From CAZYMF01 sp964648215 (GTDB taxonomy: Bacteria > Desulfobacterota > Binatia > HRBIN30 > JACQVA1): 49,822 bases of DNA. The stretch spans positions 1 to 49,822 of the forward strand of contig CAZYMF010000011.1 in assembly GCA_964648215.1 (NCBI GenBank), written 5' to 3'. The translations under genes were made by a program, and so were the position numbers. Under the pieces are notes generated by a model. It saw only the letters and a program-made list of their open reading frames with translations, was not told the origin of the DNA and did not search any database. Within the stretch, counting starts at the first letter, position 1. The number at the start of each line of letters is the position of its first letter. Positions 1 through 12,915 of the stretch are shown one piece after another.

Positions 1-1
1 C

Positions 2-2131
<2,130 letters not shown>

Positions 2132-2283
2132 CGGCGGAAGCTTCCCCAACACCGGGCCGCACCCTCCGGCTCGGCCGCCACCAGCGGCCTGTCCGCGCCG
2201 GCAGGCCGTCGCGCTCCCCGCTTGCCGCGGCCGGGGCGGACATCTACGCTAGAGGGGACGATTCGTCCTGGGGGTACTGCTGA

Positions 2284-4167
2284 ATGATCCATGGATATGC
2301 CGGCCGGATTCTCGAAGTCGACCTCGCGAGCCGAACCTTTGCCTTCAAGCCGCTCGACGAGGACATCGCCCGCCTGTACATCGGCGGCAAGGGCTACGGC
2401 ACACGCCTGCTCTACGACAGGACCGAGGCGGGGATCGACCCGCTCGGTCCGGACAACCCGCTCATCTTCGCCACCGGACCGCTCAACGGATCGGTGGCGC
2501 CGCAGTCGAACCGCTTCGCCGTAGTGTGCAAGAGCCCGCTGACCGGCGGGATCGGCAACGCCGCCTGCGGCGGCTCGTTCGCCTACGGCATGAAGCGTGG
2601 CGGCATCGATATCCTGATCCTCGAGCATCAGTCCGAGCGACCGGTCCGCCTCGAGATCGACGGCGACCGCAGCGAGGTGAAGTTCCTCGACGCGGCGGAT
2701 CTCTGGGGCAAGGGCACCTACGAGACGCAGGAGCGGCTCGACAAGAAGAAGTACCACGCCGTCATCGGACCGGCCGGCGAGAACAAGGTCCTCTACGCCG
2801 GCATCGTCTCCAACGAGCGCATCGCCGGGCGCACCGGCGTCGGCGCCGTGATGGGCTCCAAGCGCCTCAAGGCGATCTCGGTCAACGGCTCGCGCAAGCT
2901 CGACATGGACGACGCGGAGAAGTTCAAGGAGTACACCAAGGGGCTGCGGGTGCTCTTCCGCGACCATCCGGTGCTGGGCGAGACACTCAAGCGCTACGGC
3001 ACCGCCGCCAACGTCAACACCACCAACGCCCGCAACATCATCCCGACGCACAACTTCAAGTACGGCCATCACGACGACGCCATGAACGTCTCCGGCGAGT
3101 ACATGGAGGACAACGAGCTGGTCGGGATCAAGTCGAGCTGCATCCACTGCCCGGTGACCTGCGGTCGCGACGTCAAGCTCGACGGCGTCGGCCGCATCAA
3201 GGGCCCGGAGTACGAGACCGTCGCCCTGCTCGGCACCAACCTCGACATTCCCGACCTGAAGAAGGTCTCCGAGTGGAACTATCTCGCCGACGATCTCGGC
3301 ATGGACACCATCAGCCTCGGCGCCACGCTCGGCTTCGCCATGGAGCTGCAGGAACGCGGCATGCTCGCCGCCGGCCTCAACTTCGGCGACGCCACCGGCG
3401 TCAGCGACATGATCAAGGACATCGGCCACCGCCGCGGGCTGGGCAACGATCTCGCCGACGGCGTCAGGCGCATGAGCCAGAAGTACGGCGGTCACGAGTT
3501 CGCCATGCACGTGAAGGGGCTGGAGCTCTCGGCCTACGATCCGCGCGGGTCGTTCGCCCAGGGGGTCGAGTACGCCACCACCAACCGCGGCGGCTGCCAC
3601 GTGCAGGGCGCCAGCATGTACCTGGAGTCGGTCGGCCCCCTCACCATCAACCCCCAGAACCTCAAGCTCAAGGCCGACATCCCGATGCTGCAGCAGAACC
3701 TGGCCTGCACCATCAACTCGATGGTGCTGTGCATGTTCACCACCTACGGCATCATCCCCAAGGCCGTGCACAACATGAACCCCAACTCCCTCACCTACAA
3801 GCTGGCGGCGACGCTGTTCGAGAACAGCGGCCCGCTGTTGCGCACCGTCATGGGCCTCAAGGGCAGGCCCATGCTGTGGTTCGAGAAGTGGCTGACCTAC
3901 GTCACCGGGCAGACCTTCTCCTCCGGGCACCTGCAAGAGATCGGCGGGCGCATCTTCAACCTCGAGCGCATGTACAACCTGCGCGAGGGGCTGACGAGCA
4001 GGGACGACACGCTGCCGCCGCGCATGCTCTACGAGTCGACGTTCAAACACATGACGTCGGGGCATCCGCTGCCGCAGCTGTTGCCGCGCTACTACAAGCT
4101 GCGGGGCTGGGACGAAAACGGCGTGCCGAAGAAGAGCACCCTCGACCGCCTGCAGGTGCGCGTCTGA
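2284..4167 (+). CDS. aldehyde:ferredoxin oxidoreductase family protein (tungsten/molybdenum-bispterin type)
   Basis: 627 residues, full length for the AOR family, which oxidises aldehydes or other carbonyls to acids and passes electrons from a W- or Mo-bispterin centre through a [4Fe-4S] cluster to ferredoxin or another acceptor. The N-terminal domain is recognisable (YAGRILEVDL, YIGGKGYGTRLLY, FATGPLNGS, GNAACGGSFAYGMKRGG). The cluster ligands appear as CIHCPVTC (Cys286, Cys289, Cys293), and the C-terminal Cys after NSMVL (Cys483) fits the fourth ligand. The substrate cannot be told. The ATG at 2284 starts directly with the conserved N-terminus. A G-run (GGGGG) lies about 9 nt upstream. The MoaD-like gene follows 29 nt downstream, as expected for an operon that supplies its own pterin sulfur carrier or subunit. 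Confidence 0.93.
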   Translation: MIHGYAGRILEVDLASRTFAFKPLDEDIARLYIGGKGYGTRLLYDRTEAGIDPLGPDNPLIFATGPLNGSVAPQSNRFAVVCKSPLTGGIGNAACGGSFAYGMKRGGIDILILEHQSERPVRLEIDGDRSEVKFLDAADLWGKGTYETQERLDKKKYHAVIGPAGENKVLYAGIVSNERIAGRTGVGAVMGSKRLKAISVNGSRKLDMDDAEKFKEYTKGLRVLFRDHPVLGETLKRYGTAANVNTTNARNIIPTHNFKYGHHDDAMNVSGEYMEDNELVGIKSSCIHCPVTCGRDVKLDGVGRIKGPEYETVALLGTNLDIPDLKKVSEWNYLADDLGMDTISLGATLGFAMELQERGMLAAGLNFGDATGVSDMIKDIGHRRGLGNDLADGVRRMSQKYGGHEFAMHVKGLELSAYDPRGSFAQGVEYATTNRGGCHVQGASMYLESVGPLTINPQNLKLKADIPMLQQNLACTINSMVLCMFTTYGIIPKAVHNMNPNSLTYKLAATLFENSGPLLRTVMGLKGRPMLWFEKWLTYVTGQTFSSGHLQEIGGRIFNLERMYNLREGLTSRDDTLPPRMLYESTFKHMTSGHPLPQLLPRYYKLRGWDENGVPKKSTLDRLQVRV

Positions 4168-4196
4168 GCTCACGCAGCGGATCCAAGGAGTCGGAG

Positions 4197-4463
4197 ATGA
4201 GCGTCAAGATCGAGCTGACGTACGACATGAGCAAGGCGCTGGGCGAACGGCGCTTCGAGGTGGAGGGGGCGCGGACGGTGCAGGACGTCGTCCGGCTGAC
4301 GCGCGAGAAGTTCGGCGCCGAGCGTAGCGAGGCCTTCGAGAAGCTCACCCGGGTCGCGGCGGTATCCGTCAACGGTGTGCTGATCAATTACAAGAAGGGC
4401 ATGAGCACATCGCTCGGCGACGGCGACACGGTCACGTTTCTCAAGGCCGCCGCCGGCGGCTGA
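4197..4463 (+). CDS. MoaD/ThiS-family sulfur-carrier-like protein
   Basis: 88 residues, the usual size of a beta-grasp sulfur carrier. It begins at ATG 4197 behind a good ribosome site, AAGGAG at 4185-4190, 6 nt upstream. The middle shows VEGARTVQDVVRLTREKFG and VSVNGVLINYKKGMSTSLGDGDTVTFL, matching the MoaD/ThiS fold, and it ends in AAAGG. The terminal Gly-Gly is what MoaD uses to carry a thiocarboxylate for molybdopterin dithiolene formation. Its position 29 nt behind the aldehyde oxidoreductase suggests it serves the W/Mo-pterin cofactor of that enzyme, either as dedicated sulfur donor or as a small partner. The second role is inference. Confidence 0.88.
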   Translation: MSVKIELTYDMSKALGERRFEVEGARTVQDVVRLTREKFGAERSEAFEKLTRVAAVSVNGVLINYKKGMSTSLGDGDTVTFLKAAAGG

Positions 4464-4506
4464 GCATCCGTATCACCGCGTCCGGCTCCGAGGAGCCGAG
4501 CGGGTC

Positions 4507-5505
4507 TCACGAGGCGTGGGCCGCCAGCACCAGGTTGCCCATGAGCTGCTGCGCCTGCTCCGGCGTGCAGCGACCACAGCCGCACGAGGAAGACACCAGC
4601 AATCGCTCCAGCGGCACCACTTCCGTCAGCGCCCGGATCTTCCCTTGGAGATCCTCCATCGACGGCACCGCGCCCTTGACGTCGGCAATCCCGGCGATGA
4701 TCTCGATTGACGACGGGACCTCGGCCAGCAAACGGCGCTCCTCCCATTGCCCCGCGTAGGAGCACTCGAGGTGGACGCGGTCGATCCGCCCGGCCAGCTC
4801 CTGCAGCACCGGTAGGAGGGCGTGCAGGTTCTGTTCCTGGGTGAAGGGGCGCCGGCCCATGTCCCCCAGGCAGAAGTGAATGGTGCGGCGAACGCCCGAG
4901 ACGTTGCGAAACGGGGACAGGAGCCAGGGCAGGATATCGCCCGGCGCCTGGGCCCCCATGATCAGGGCCACCGCCTCCGCCGGCGCGTCCAGCTGCACCT
5001 CCGCCGCGCCGGCGGCGACCATGTCTCTCACCTCGAGCTCGACGATGCGGGCGATGTTCGTCATCTGCTCGCCGCGGCGCGGATCGGAGAAGAAGGGTAT
5101 GCACATCGTCAGCGGCGAGGGCACGGAGGCTTTGTCGAGTGTGGGCTCGATCGCCCTTTCGCGCCTGTAGGCGATGGCGTGCCCGGTACCGCGCGGCGCG
5201 CTGAGATCGTCCTCGATGACGTACGCGCCGACCCCTTCGTAGCCTGCCCGATGGTCGCGCCGCTTGAGGCAACGAAGACCGGCCAGCCGCGGCGGCACGT
5301 GATGCACGAAGTCGGGGGCGAAGACCTCGCCGCCCATGATCTGGTCCAGGCCGCATGCCCGCTGCTCGTCCATGGCGATGCGCGCCGCCGCTTGCAGCAC
5401 GTCGTGGGCCTGCTCGTCGCCCACGTCGCCGCGATAGTAGGCGGTGAGCTGTGGCTTCAGGGCCCGTGGAATCGGCCAGCTCCCGACCACCGTCGTCCGA
5501 ATCAT
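4507..5505 (-). CDS. cobalamin-independent methionine synthase-like protein (MetE C-terminal barrel only)
   Basis: 332 residues corresponding to the catalytic C-terminal TIM barrel of MetE without the N-terminal barrel, as in archaeal core-MetE proteins. It starts TTVVGSWPIPRALK, the usual opening of this barrel. All zinc ligands expected from MetE can be placed: His210 and Cys212 in IHFCLGD, Glu247 in HLECSY and Cys308 in SSSCGCGRC. It therefore probably transfers a methyl group to a thiol with zinc activation; the donor (methylcorrinoid protein, methyltetrahydrofolate or other) cannot be decided. It converges with the MoaD-like gene, 43 nt between stops, and lies just downstream of recQ on the same strand. 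Confidence 0.85.
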   Translation of the reverse strand: MIRTTVVGSWPIPRALKPQLTAYYRGDVGDEQAHDVLQAAARIAMDEQRACGLDQIMGGEVFAPDFVHHVPPRLAGLRCLKRRDHRAGYEGVGAYVIEDDLSAPRGTGHAIAYRRERAIEPTLDKASVPSPLTMCIPFFSDPRRGEQMTNIARIVELEVRDMVAAGAAEVQLDAPAEAVALIMGAQAPGDILPWLLSPFRNVSGVRRTIHFCLGDMGRRPFTQEQNLHALLPVLQELAGRIDRVHLECSYAGQWEERRLLAEVPSSIEIIAGIADVKGAVPSMEDLQGKIRALTEVVPLERLLVSSSCGCGRCTPEQAQQLMGNLVLAAHAS

Positions 5506-5541
5506 TTGCTGCTCTCACGCCGCGCGAGGCACGGGCGGCGC

Positions 5542-7290
<1,749 letters not shown>

Positions 7291-7791
7291 ACCTTCGCCC
7301 GATCGAGCCACAATGAAGACTTCGATCTCGAGTCCGAGGCCGGGGCGCCGGCGCCCTTCTCAGCCCGTGGTTACAGCATCACATGTCTCGGCTCCGCTGT
7401 CCATCAACGAAGCCCCGCTACCATCACTTCCGGGGACGCACCGCGTTCTCGCGCCGGTGCGGATACTCGCCCGCCAAGGAAACCGCCGGACGCTGCCTGG
7501 ATGATGGCGAGCCGTGCGCTACCGCGACGGGGGCTTCGCGCAGGAAGCCGGGCGCCGTGCAACACAGCTCTCGTATCCAGAGGTGACAGATTCACCCACC
7601 CAGAGTCAACCTCCCGCCACCTCGAAATCGGTGCTGGGGGTCAAATCGTTCGGCGCTTTGGCTATGGGATCGGCTCCGGCCGGCGTCCGGGTGACCGAAT
7701 CAACCGAGCGGCGGGAGCGAAGAGAAGCCGGGGTACACCCGGACAGGCGCGAACCTACACGCCCGCCGGATGGTTCACCGCTCCGTTGGTG
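7291..7791. other. intergenic region without recognisable gene (about 500 bp)
   Basis: Lies between the start of recQ (-) and the stop of the DJ-1/PfpI gene (-). Short open frames on both strands (for example 7383-7586 + and 7404-7595 -) have Arg/Pro/Ala-rich translations without domain character and look like GC-driven noise. I found no tRNA arm pattern, no clear inverted repeat and no insertion-sequence ends. It should contain the recQ promoter near 7300-7400. Confidence 0.5.
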
Positions 7792-8415
7792 TCAAACCAG
7801 GCCATGAATCTTCGCGAACGGGTCCCAGCTCGCGTCCCGGTGCCAGTCGTACTCGGCGGCGACGGCGAGGGTCTCGCTGACCTGCTCGCCGGCGAGCCGT
7901 GCCACCACCGCCAGCGCCATGTCGATCCCGGCGGACACGCCCGACGAGGTCACGAACTTCCCGTCCTCGACCCAGCGGGCCTCTTTCACCCAGTGCACGT
8001 TCGGCCCCTGCTCGGTCACCCACTGGAACACCATCTTGTTGGTCGTCGCCCGGCGTCCGTCGAGGAGGCCGGCCCGGGCAAACAAAGCCGTGCCGGTGCA
8101 GACGGTCATCGCGATCTCGGCCTCGTTCACACGCCGCGCCAGCCAAGCGAGCAAGCCCGCGTCGTCGATCGCGGCGCGCGTGCCGATGCCGCCGGGAACC
8201 AGGACCAGGTCGAGGTGCGGGCAATCATCGAAGCCGTACTCCGCCACGGCGGCAGGACCCTGCGCACTCGCCACCGGGCCCCGGCTCTGCGCCACCAGGG
8301 TAAGCTCGACCGTGCCGGTCAGGTGACCGAACATCTCCAGCGGACCGAAGACGTCGAGCAGCTCGAACCCGGGGAACAGAACCGCACCCAACCGTCTCAC
8401 CTTGTCTCCGCTCAT
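7792..8415 (-). CDS. DJ-1/PfpI family protein (isonitrile hydratase/ThiJ-like)
   Basis: 207 residues from ATG 8415, chosen over the in-frame GTG at 8430 because AAAGGAG lies at 8421-8427, 5 nt upstream of the ATG. The fold is visible from AVLFPGFELLDVFGPLEMF to the nucleophile elbow MTVCTGTALFARAGLLDG, with Cys106 as reactive residue, then FVTSSGVSAGIDMAL. This matches the branch containing isonitrile hydratase InhA and the N-terminal domain of GlxA regulators. The substrate is unknown. It sits 27 nt downstream of a GlxA-type regulator on the same strand, so the two are probably one transcript, with the regulator perhaps sensing a related small molecule. Confidence 0.9.
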   Translation of the reverse strand: MSGDKVRRLGAVLFPGFELLDVFGPLEMFGHLTGTVELTLVAQSRGPVASAQGPAAVAEYGFDDCPHLDLVLVPGGIGTRAAIDDAGLLAWLARRVNEAEIAMTVCTGTALFARAGLLDGRRATTNKMVFQWVTEQGPNVHWVKEARWVEDGKFVTSSGVSAGIDMALAVVARLAGEQVSETLAVAAEYDWHRDASWDPFAKIHGLV

Positions 8416-8442
8416 CCTCACTCCTTTCACTTCGAATCTCGT

Positions 8443-9462
8443 TCAGCGTCCCGGGAAGCGTCGGCGATAGTCGTGGGGCACGACGCGGAGATGTCGCTGG
8501 AACGTGCGCCGCATGCGTTCGGCACTGCCGAAGCCACAATCGCTGGCGACGGCCTTCAGCGGAACCTGGCTCTCCTCCAACCGCCGCCGCGCCTCGTCGA
8601 TGCGCGCCCGTTGCACGAACTTCGCCGGGGTCACGCCGGTCTCACGGACGAAGACGCGCGCGAAGTGGCGGGGGCTCATCGCCGCCCGCGCGGCGAGCGT
8701 CTCCACGGTCAGGTCTTGATCGAGGTGGGCGAGGATCCACTCGGGAAGGCTGTCGAGCGCGCCCGTCGATACGCTCTGCGCCGCCAGGTGCGCGCTGAAC
8801 TGCGACTGGCCGCCGGGGCGCTTGAGAAACAGGACCAGGCGGCGCGCGACACTGAGAGCAACGTCGTGACCGAGGTCTTCCTCGACCAGGGCGAGGGCGA
8901 GATCCATCCCCGCGGTCACCCCGGCGGAGGTGTAGACGCGCCCGTCACGGACGAACAGAGCGTCGGGCTCGACCGTAACCCGCGGATAGCGCCGGGCCAG
9001 ACGCTCGCTCGCCGCCCAGTGCGTGGTCGCGCGGCGGCCGTCGAGCAGGCCGGCCTCGGCGAGAAGAAACGCCCCGGTGCAGACGGAGGCGAGCCGACGC
9101 ACCCTGGGCGCCATCACCCGCAACCAACGCCGCAGCCTCGCATCGTCGAGCGCGGCGCGCACGTCGCCGCCCGCCACGAGCAGGGTGTCGACGCCGCCCT
9201 TCACCGACGCATACGCCCGATCGGCCACCAGGCACAGGCCGGAGCTCATTCGCACCGGTCCTGGACGATCGGCCAGGATCTCCACCACGTACGGAGGGCG
9301 ACGGCCCGGGCTCCGGCGGAGCACCTCCTGGCTCGCCATGGCGAACACCTCGAATGGGCCGGTGACGTCGAGGTTCTGCCCACCCGGGAAGGTCACCACC
9401 GATACCCGCCGCGTCGCCCGAGCGCCCCGCGAGACCTCGCGGGGCGAATCACCGTGCTTCAT
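8443..9462 (-). CDS. GlxA family transcriptional regulator (DJ-1/PfpI-AraC)
   Basis: 339 residues from the ATG at 9462; the frame is open to a GTG at 9525 but that stretch is not conserved-looking. Residues about 15-190 form a DJ-1/PfpI-like domain (VVTFPGGQNLDVTGPFEVF, ASVCTGAFLLAEAGLLDGRR with Cys128, YTSAGVTAGMDLAL). Residues about 235-335 form an AraC/XylS double helix-turn-helix (LTVETLAARAAMSPRHFARVF, then VPLKAVASDCGFGSAERMRRTF). Such proteins are ligand-responsive activators, acting in the cytoplasm on nearby promoters. The likely target is its own operon with the downstream DJ-1 protein, whose nucleophile segment is strikingly similar. That is inference. Confidence 0.93.
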   Translation of the reverse strand: MKHGDSPREVSRGARATRRVSVVTFPGGQNLDVTGPFEVFAMASQEVLRRSPGRRPPYVVEILADRPGPVRMSSGLCLVADRAYASVKGGVDTLLVAGGDVRAALDDARLRRWLRVMAPRVRRLASVCTGAFLLAEAGLLDGRRATTHWAASERLARRYPRVTVEPDALFVRDGRVYTSAGVTAGMDLALALVEEDLGHDVALSVARRLVLFLKRPGGQSQFSAHLAAQSVSTGALDSLPEWILAHLDQDLTVETLAARAAMSPRHFARVFVRETGVTPAKFVQRARIDEARRRLEESQVPLKAVASDCGFGSAERMRRTFQRHLRVVPHDYRRRFPGR

Positions 9463-9568
9463 GTCGCCTATCGTAGGCCCGTCGCCGCGTGTCTGCAATG
9501 ACAAACTAGCAGCAATTCCTGCCACAGACGGCGAACGAACCCGGGCTCGCGCCCGCCGGCCGTTTCGC

Positions 9569-10363
9569 TCACAGACCGGTGGGCATCTTGAACGGCCAGT
9601 TGGAGGCGATGGTGCCGCCGTCGACCGACAGAACCTTCCCGGTCACCCACGACGCGGCGGGCGAGGCCAGGTAGAGAACGGCGCAGGCGATGTCCTCGGG
9701 AGTGCCGAGACGCCCCATCGGCGTCATCGCCACCATCTGCTCGCGCAGTCCTTCGGCGGCGTTCAGGAAGGGGGACAGCGCATCGGTCTCCGTTGCGCCG
9801 ACGGCGAGGGCGTTCACGCGCACGTGCGGGGCGAACTCGTGCGCCAGCAATCGCGTCATGTGCGAGAGCGCCGCCTTGGCCGTGCCGTAGGCGACGAAAC
9901 CCACCTCCACCATGTAGGACAAGGCGCTGGAGATGTTGACCACCGATCCGACGCCCACCTTCACCATGTGCGGCACCGCCAGGCGGGTGAGCAGAAAGGC
10001 CGAGGTGACGTTGAAGTGAAAAGCCGCCTCGAAGTCGCGCGTGCTGAGATCGAGCGCCGCCGTCGGCGGCGTGCCGCCGGCGTTGTTCACCACCACGTCG
10101 ATGCGCCCGAAGGACTCGATGGTCTGGGCGACCACCTGCTCGATCTGCTGGGCGTCGTTGACGTCGCACGGCACCACCAGCGCCTTGCGGCCGCGCTCGC
10201 GGATCGCGCCCGCGACCTGCTCGAGTGTCTCCGGCGTGCGGGCGGCGCACACCACGTCCGCCCCCGCCTCGGCAAAAGCGAGCGCGCTCGCCCGCCCGAT
10301 GCCGGCGCTCGCGCCGGTGACGATGGCCACCTTGTCCGTCAAACGAAACCGATCGAGAATCAT
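9569..10363 (-). CDS. SDR family NAD(P)-dependent oxidoreductase (3-oxoacyl-ACP reductase-like)
   Basis: 264 residues, a classical short-chain dehydrogenase. The cofactor motif TGASAGIG sits at the N-terminus, NNAG follows the fourth strand, and the active site is Ser in NISSALSY with Tyr159 and Lys163 in YGTAK. The end carries VTGKVLSVDGG, typical of FabG-like SDRs. An Arg after the second strand (CAARTPETLE) favours NADP(H). The substrate cannot be inferred from context: the neighbours are the GlxA regulator (-) and a GH3 glycosidase (-). The start at ATG 10363 puts the cofactor motif at residue 17, as usual. Confidence 0.92.
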   Translation of the reverse strand: MILDRFRLTDKVAIVTGASAGIGRASALAFAEAGADVVCAARTPETLEQVAGAIRERGRKALVVPCDVNDAQQIEQVVAQTIESFGRIDVVVNNAGGTPPTAALDLSTRDFEAAFHFNVTSAFLLTRLAVPHMVKVGVGSVVNISSALSYMVEVGFVAYGTAKAALSHMTRLLAHEFAPHVRVNALAVGATETDALSPFLNAAEGLREQMVAMTPMGRLGTPEDIACAVLYLASPAASWVTGKVLSVDGGTIASNWPFKMPTGL

Positions 10364-10484
10364 GGCTTTCTCCCCGTCCTGGTTGTCCAGCTCTGGCGCA
10401 ATGGTTGGAGCGCAGACTTAGCCCGCCCGGCCCCTGGGCTTCAAGGCGCTCATGAAAACCTCCTGCGCCAACTTACCGGCCGCC

Positions 10485-12842
10485 TCACTCGACGCGACTC
10501 GGCGTTGAGTAGCGCTTGTGGGCTTGCACGTCGAGCCGATCGCCGATGATCTCGAAGCTTCCCCGCAAGCGAATGTCGTCGGACGAGCTGCCGAGCATCA
10601 CCTCGACGGTGCCCGGCTCGACGACGAAGGCCGTCTCGCGGTCGTAGAACCCGAGCTGCGCCACCGCGAGCTCGAAGGCGACGACCTTCGTTTCCCCGGG
10701 GGCGAGGGTGATTCGCCGGAAGCCCTTCAGCTCCCGCACCGGACGCGTCACGCTCGCCACCTCGTCGTGCGCGTAGAGCTGCACCACCTCTTCTCCCGCG
10801 CGGCTGCCGGCGTTGGTGATCTCGGCACGGATGCGCACCGTGCCGGTGGCGGCGGCCTGCTTCGGCGTGATCTCCAGCGCGCCGTACTCGAAGTGGGTGA
10901 AGCTCAAGCCGTGGCCGAACGGAAACAACGGCCGCGTGCTCATGCCGACGTAGTCTCCCTTCCAGTGCGAGCGTCCGCCGGACGGCTTGTGGTTGTAGTA
11001 CACGGGTACCTGGCCAACGCTGCGTGGCAGCGAGATCGGCAGCTTCCCGCCCGGGCTGGCCTCGCCGAAGAGAACGTCGGCGACGTAGGCGCCCCCATCC
11101 TCGCCCGGCACCCAGGCTTCCACGACAGCCGCCACGTGCTCCGCGATCCAGGGGAGCGCGAGCGGGCGGCCGTTGAGCAGCACCACGACCGTGGGCGTGC
11201 CGGTGGCTACGACGGCCTCCACCAGCGCCTGCTGCACCCCGGGCAGGCCGAGGTCGGCACGGTCGATGGATTCGCCACTGGTGCAACCGTCGACCAGACC
11301 CGACCTCTCGCCGACGACGACGATTGCCACCTGAGCCTGCCGCGCCGCCACGACGGCCGCGGCAAACCCTGCCGTCGAGTCCCCGAGGATCTCGCAGCCG
11401 GCCGCCTGGTGGATCACCGTCCGCGGCGACACCTGGGCGCGGATGCCGGCGAGGACGCTGACCATCGGCACGAAGTGCTGCGCCAGGTCGACCACGGTGT
11501 CCGGTCGCGGTGAGAGATCGCCCTCGCGAATCTCGCCGAACATCATCTCGAGGTGCGCCGGGTAGTGGTAGTCGCCTTGCAGCAGGCGGATGCTGTCGGC
11601 GCTCGGACCGATGACGGCAATCGACGACAGCTCCTTGTCCAGGGGCAGCAGGTCGCCGTCGTTCTTCAGCAGGACGAGCGACTTCTGCGCGATGCGCCGG
11701 GCCAGGGCGCGTTGCTCCGCGGTGTCGAACACGACGGTTGCGGCGTCGGCGTCGACGTAGGGTTGCTCGAAGAGGCCGAGCTGGAACTTCATGCGCAGCA
11801 GTCGGCTCACGGCGGCATCGACGAGGGCGACGTCGACCGACCCGGCCTCGATCGCCTGCCGCAGCGGTTCGCCGTAGCACAGGAGAGCCGGCAACTCGAC
11901 GTCGATGCCACCTTCCAGCGCCATTCGCGCGGCCTCGCCCTCGTCCGCGGCGACACGGTGGTACTGCAGCAGCGTGATCACGGTGAAGTAGTCACTCACG
12001 ACGACGCCCTCGAAGCCGAGCTGGCCGCGCAGCAGCTCCGTCAACAACTCCTGCGACGAGCCCAGCGGGACGCCGTCGATCTCGTTGTACGCGTTCATGA
12101 TCGAGGCGATGCCGGCTTCCTTGATCACGGCTTCGAACGGCGCGGCATAGATCTCGAGCAGCTCGCGGCGCCCGATGTGCGCGGGCGCCCAGTTCATGCC
12201 GCCCTCCGACGCGCCGTAGCCGAGGAAGTGTTTGCCGGTGGCGACGATGCCGCGCGTCAGGTCGTCGCCCTGCAGGCCGCGAACGTAGGCGATCCCCATC
12301 TGCGCGATCAGGTAGGGATCCTCGCCGAAGGTCTCCTCGGTGCGGCCCCAGCGCGGGTCGCGCGCCACGTCGAGCACCGGCGCCAGCGAATGATGCGCGC
12401 CGACGGCGCGCATCTGTGCGCGGATCACGCCTGTCATCTCCTCGATCAGCTCCGGCTCCCAGGTGCTGGCCAGGCCGATCGCCTGCGGGAAGCAGGTGGC
12501 GCCGCGCGCGGTATAGCCGGCGCAGCTCTCCTCGTGAATCACGGCCGGGATCCCGAGGCGCGTGCTTTCGACCAGGAAACGCTGGATGTCGTTGGCGAAC
12601 CGGGCGCTCTGCGCCGGTCCGAGCACGGTGGCGCCGCCGATGCGGGTGACGTGACCGGTGCCGTGGGCGAGCTTCTCCCGGGCTCGGCCTTCCGCGAAGA
12701 CGCCGTTCTCGAGCAGGCTGGTCGACCAAACGCAGCCGATCTGAGCGAGCTTCTCCGCGAGCGTCATCCGCGCCAGCAGGTCACGCACGCGGGCGTCGAG
12801 CCCTCGGCTCGCGTCGCGGTATAATGGTCCGTTCCCAGCCAT
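10485..12842 (-). CDS. glycoside hydrolase family 3 beta-glucosidase/beta-xylosidase
   Basis: 785 residues from ATG 12842. The frame stays open upstream to 13673, but that part overlaps the methyltransferase gene and is not GH3-like; the protein proper begins LYRDASRGLDARVRDLLARMTLAEKLAQ. Domains: GH3 N-terminal TIM barrel (MRAVGAHHSLAPVLDVARDPRWGRTEETFGEDP broken into its known blocks, KHFLGYG, nucleophile Asp284 in VVVSDYF), GH3 C-terminal sandwich (about 370-620, with VVVGERSGLVDG), and a fibronectin-III-like end. Family members hydrolyse terminal beta-glucosyl or beta-xylosyl units with retention. SDY replaces the more frequent SDW. No signal peptide is seen, so it probably acts on imported oligosaccharides or glycosides in the cytoplasm. 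Confidence 0.93.
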   Translation of the reverse strand: MAGNGPLYRDASRGLDARVRDLLARMTLAEKLAQIGCVWSTSLLENGVFAEGRAREKLAHGTGHVTRIGGATVLGPAQSARFANDIQRFLVESTRLGIPAVIHEESCAGYTARGATCFPQAIGLASTWEPELIEEMTGVIRAQMRAVGAHHSLAPVLDVARDPRWGRTEETFGEDPYLIAQMGIAYVRGLQGDDLTRGIVATGKHFLGYGASEGGMNWAPAHIGRRELLEIYAAPFEAVIKEAGIASIMNAYNEIDGVPLGSSQELLTELLRGQLGFEGVVVSDYFTVITLLQYHRVAADEGEAARMALEGGIDVELPALLCYGEPLRQAIEAGSVDVALVDAAVSRLLRMKFQLGLFEQPYVDADAATVVFDTAEQRALARRIAQKSLVLLKNDGDLLPLDKELSSIAVIGPSADSIRLLQGDYHYPAHLEMMFGEIREGDLSPRPDTVVDLAQHFVPMVSVLAGIRAQVSPRTVIHQAAGCEILGDSTAGFAAAVVAARQAQVAIVVVGERSGLVDGCTSGESIDRADLGLPGVQQALVEAVVATGTPTVVVLLNGRPLALPWIAEHVAAVVEAWVPGEDGGAYVADVLFGEASPGGKLPISLPRSVGQVPVYYNHKPSGGRSHWKGDYVGMSTRPLFPFGHGLSFTHFEYGALEITPKQAAATGTVRIRAEITNAGSRAGEEVVQLYAHDEVASVTRPVRELKGFRRITLAPGETKVVAFELAVAQLGFYDRETAFVVEPGTVEVMLGSSSDDIRLRGSFEIIGDRLDVQAHKRYSTPSRVE

Positions 12843-12915
12843 GTCCCCTCCGCCCGTCGCGGGCAACGAGACTCCTACACCAGTCGCGGCGCGGTTGGCG
12901 AGCGCGCGGCGCGCC

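Noticed and set aside
7383..7595. Small ORFs on both strands in the recQ-DJ-1 spacer
   Set aside because: Translations are Arg/Pro/Ala-rich without motif or ribosome site.
12820..12825. TATAAT on the plus strand
   Set aside because: It lies inside the first codons of the GH3 gene, has no TTGACA-like box 17 nt upstream and no gene follows on that strand.
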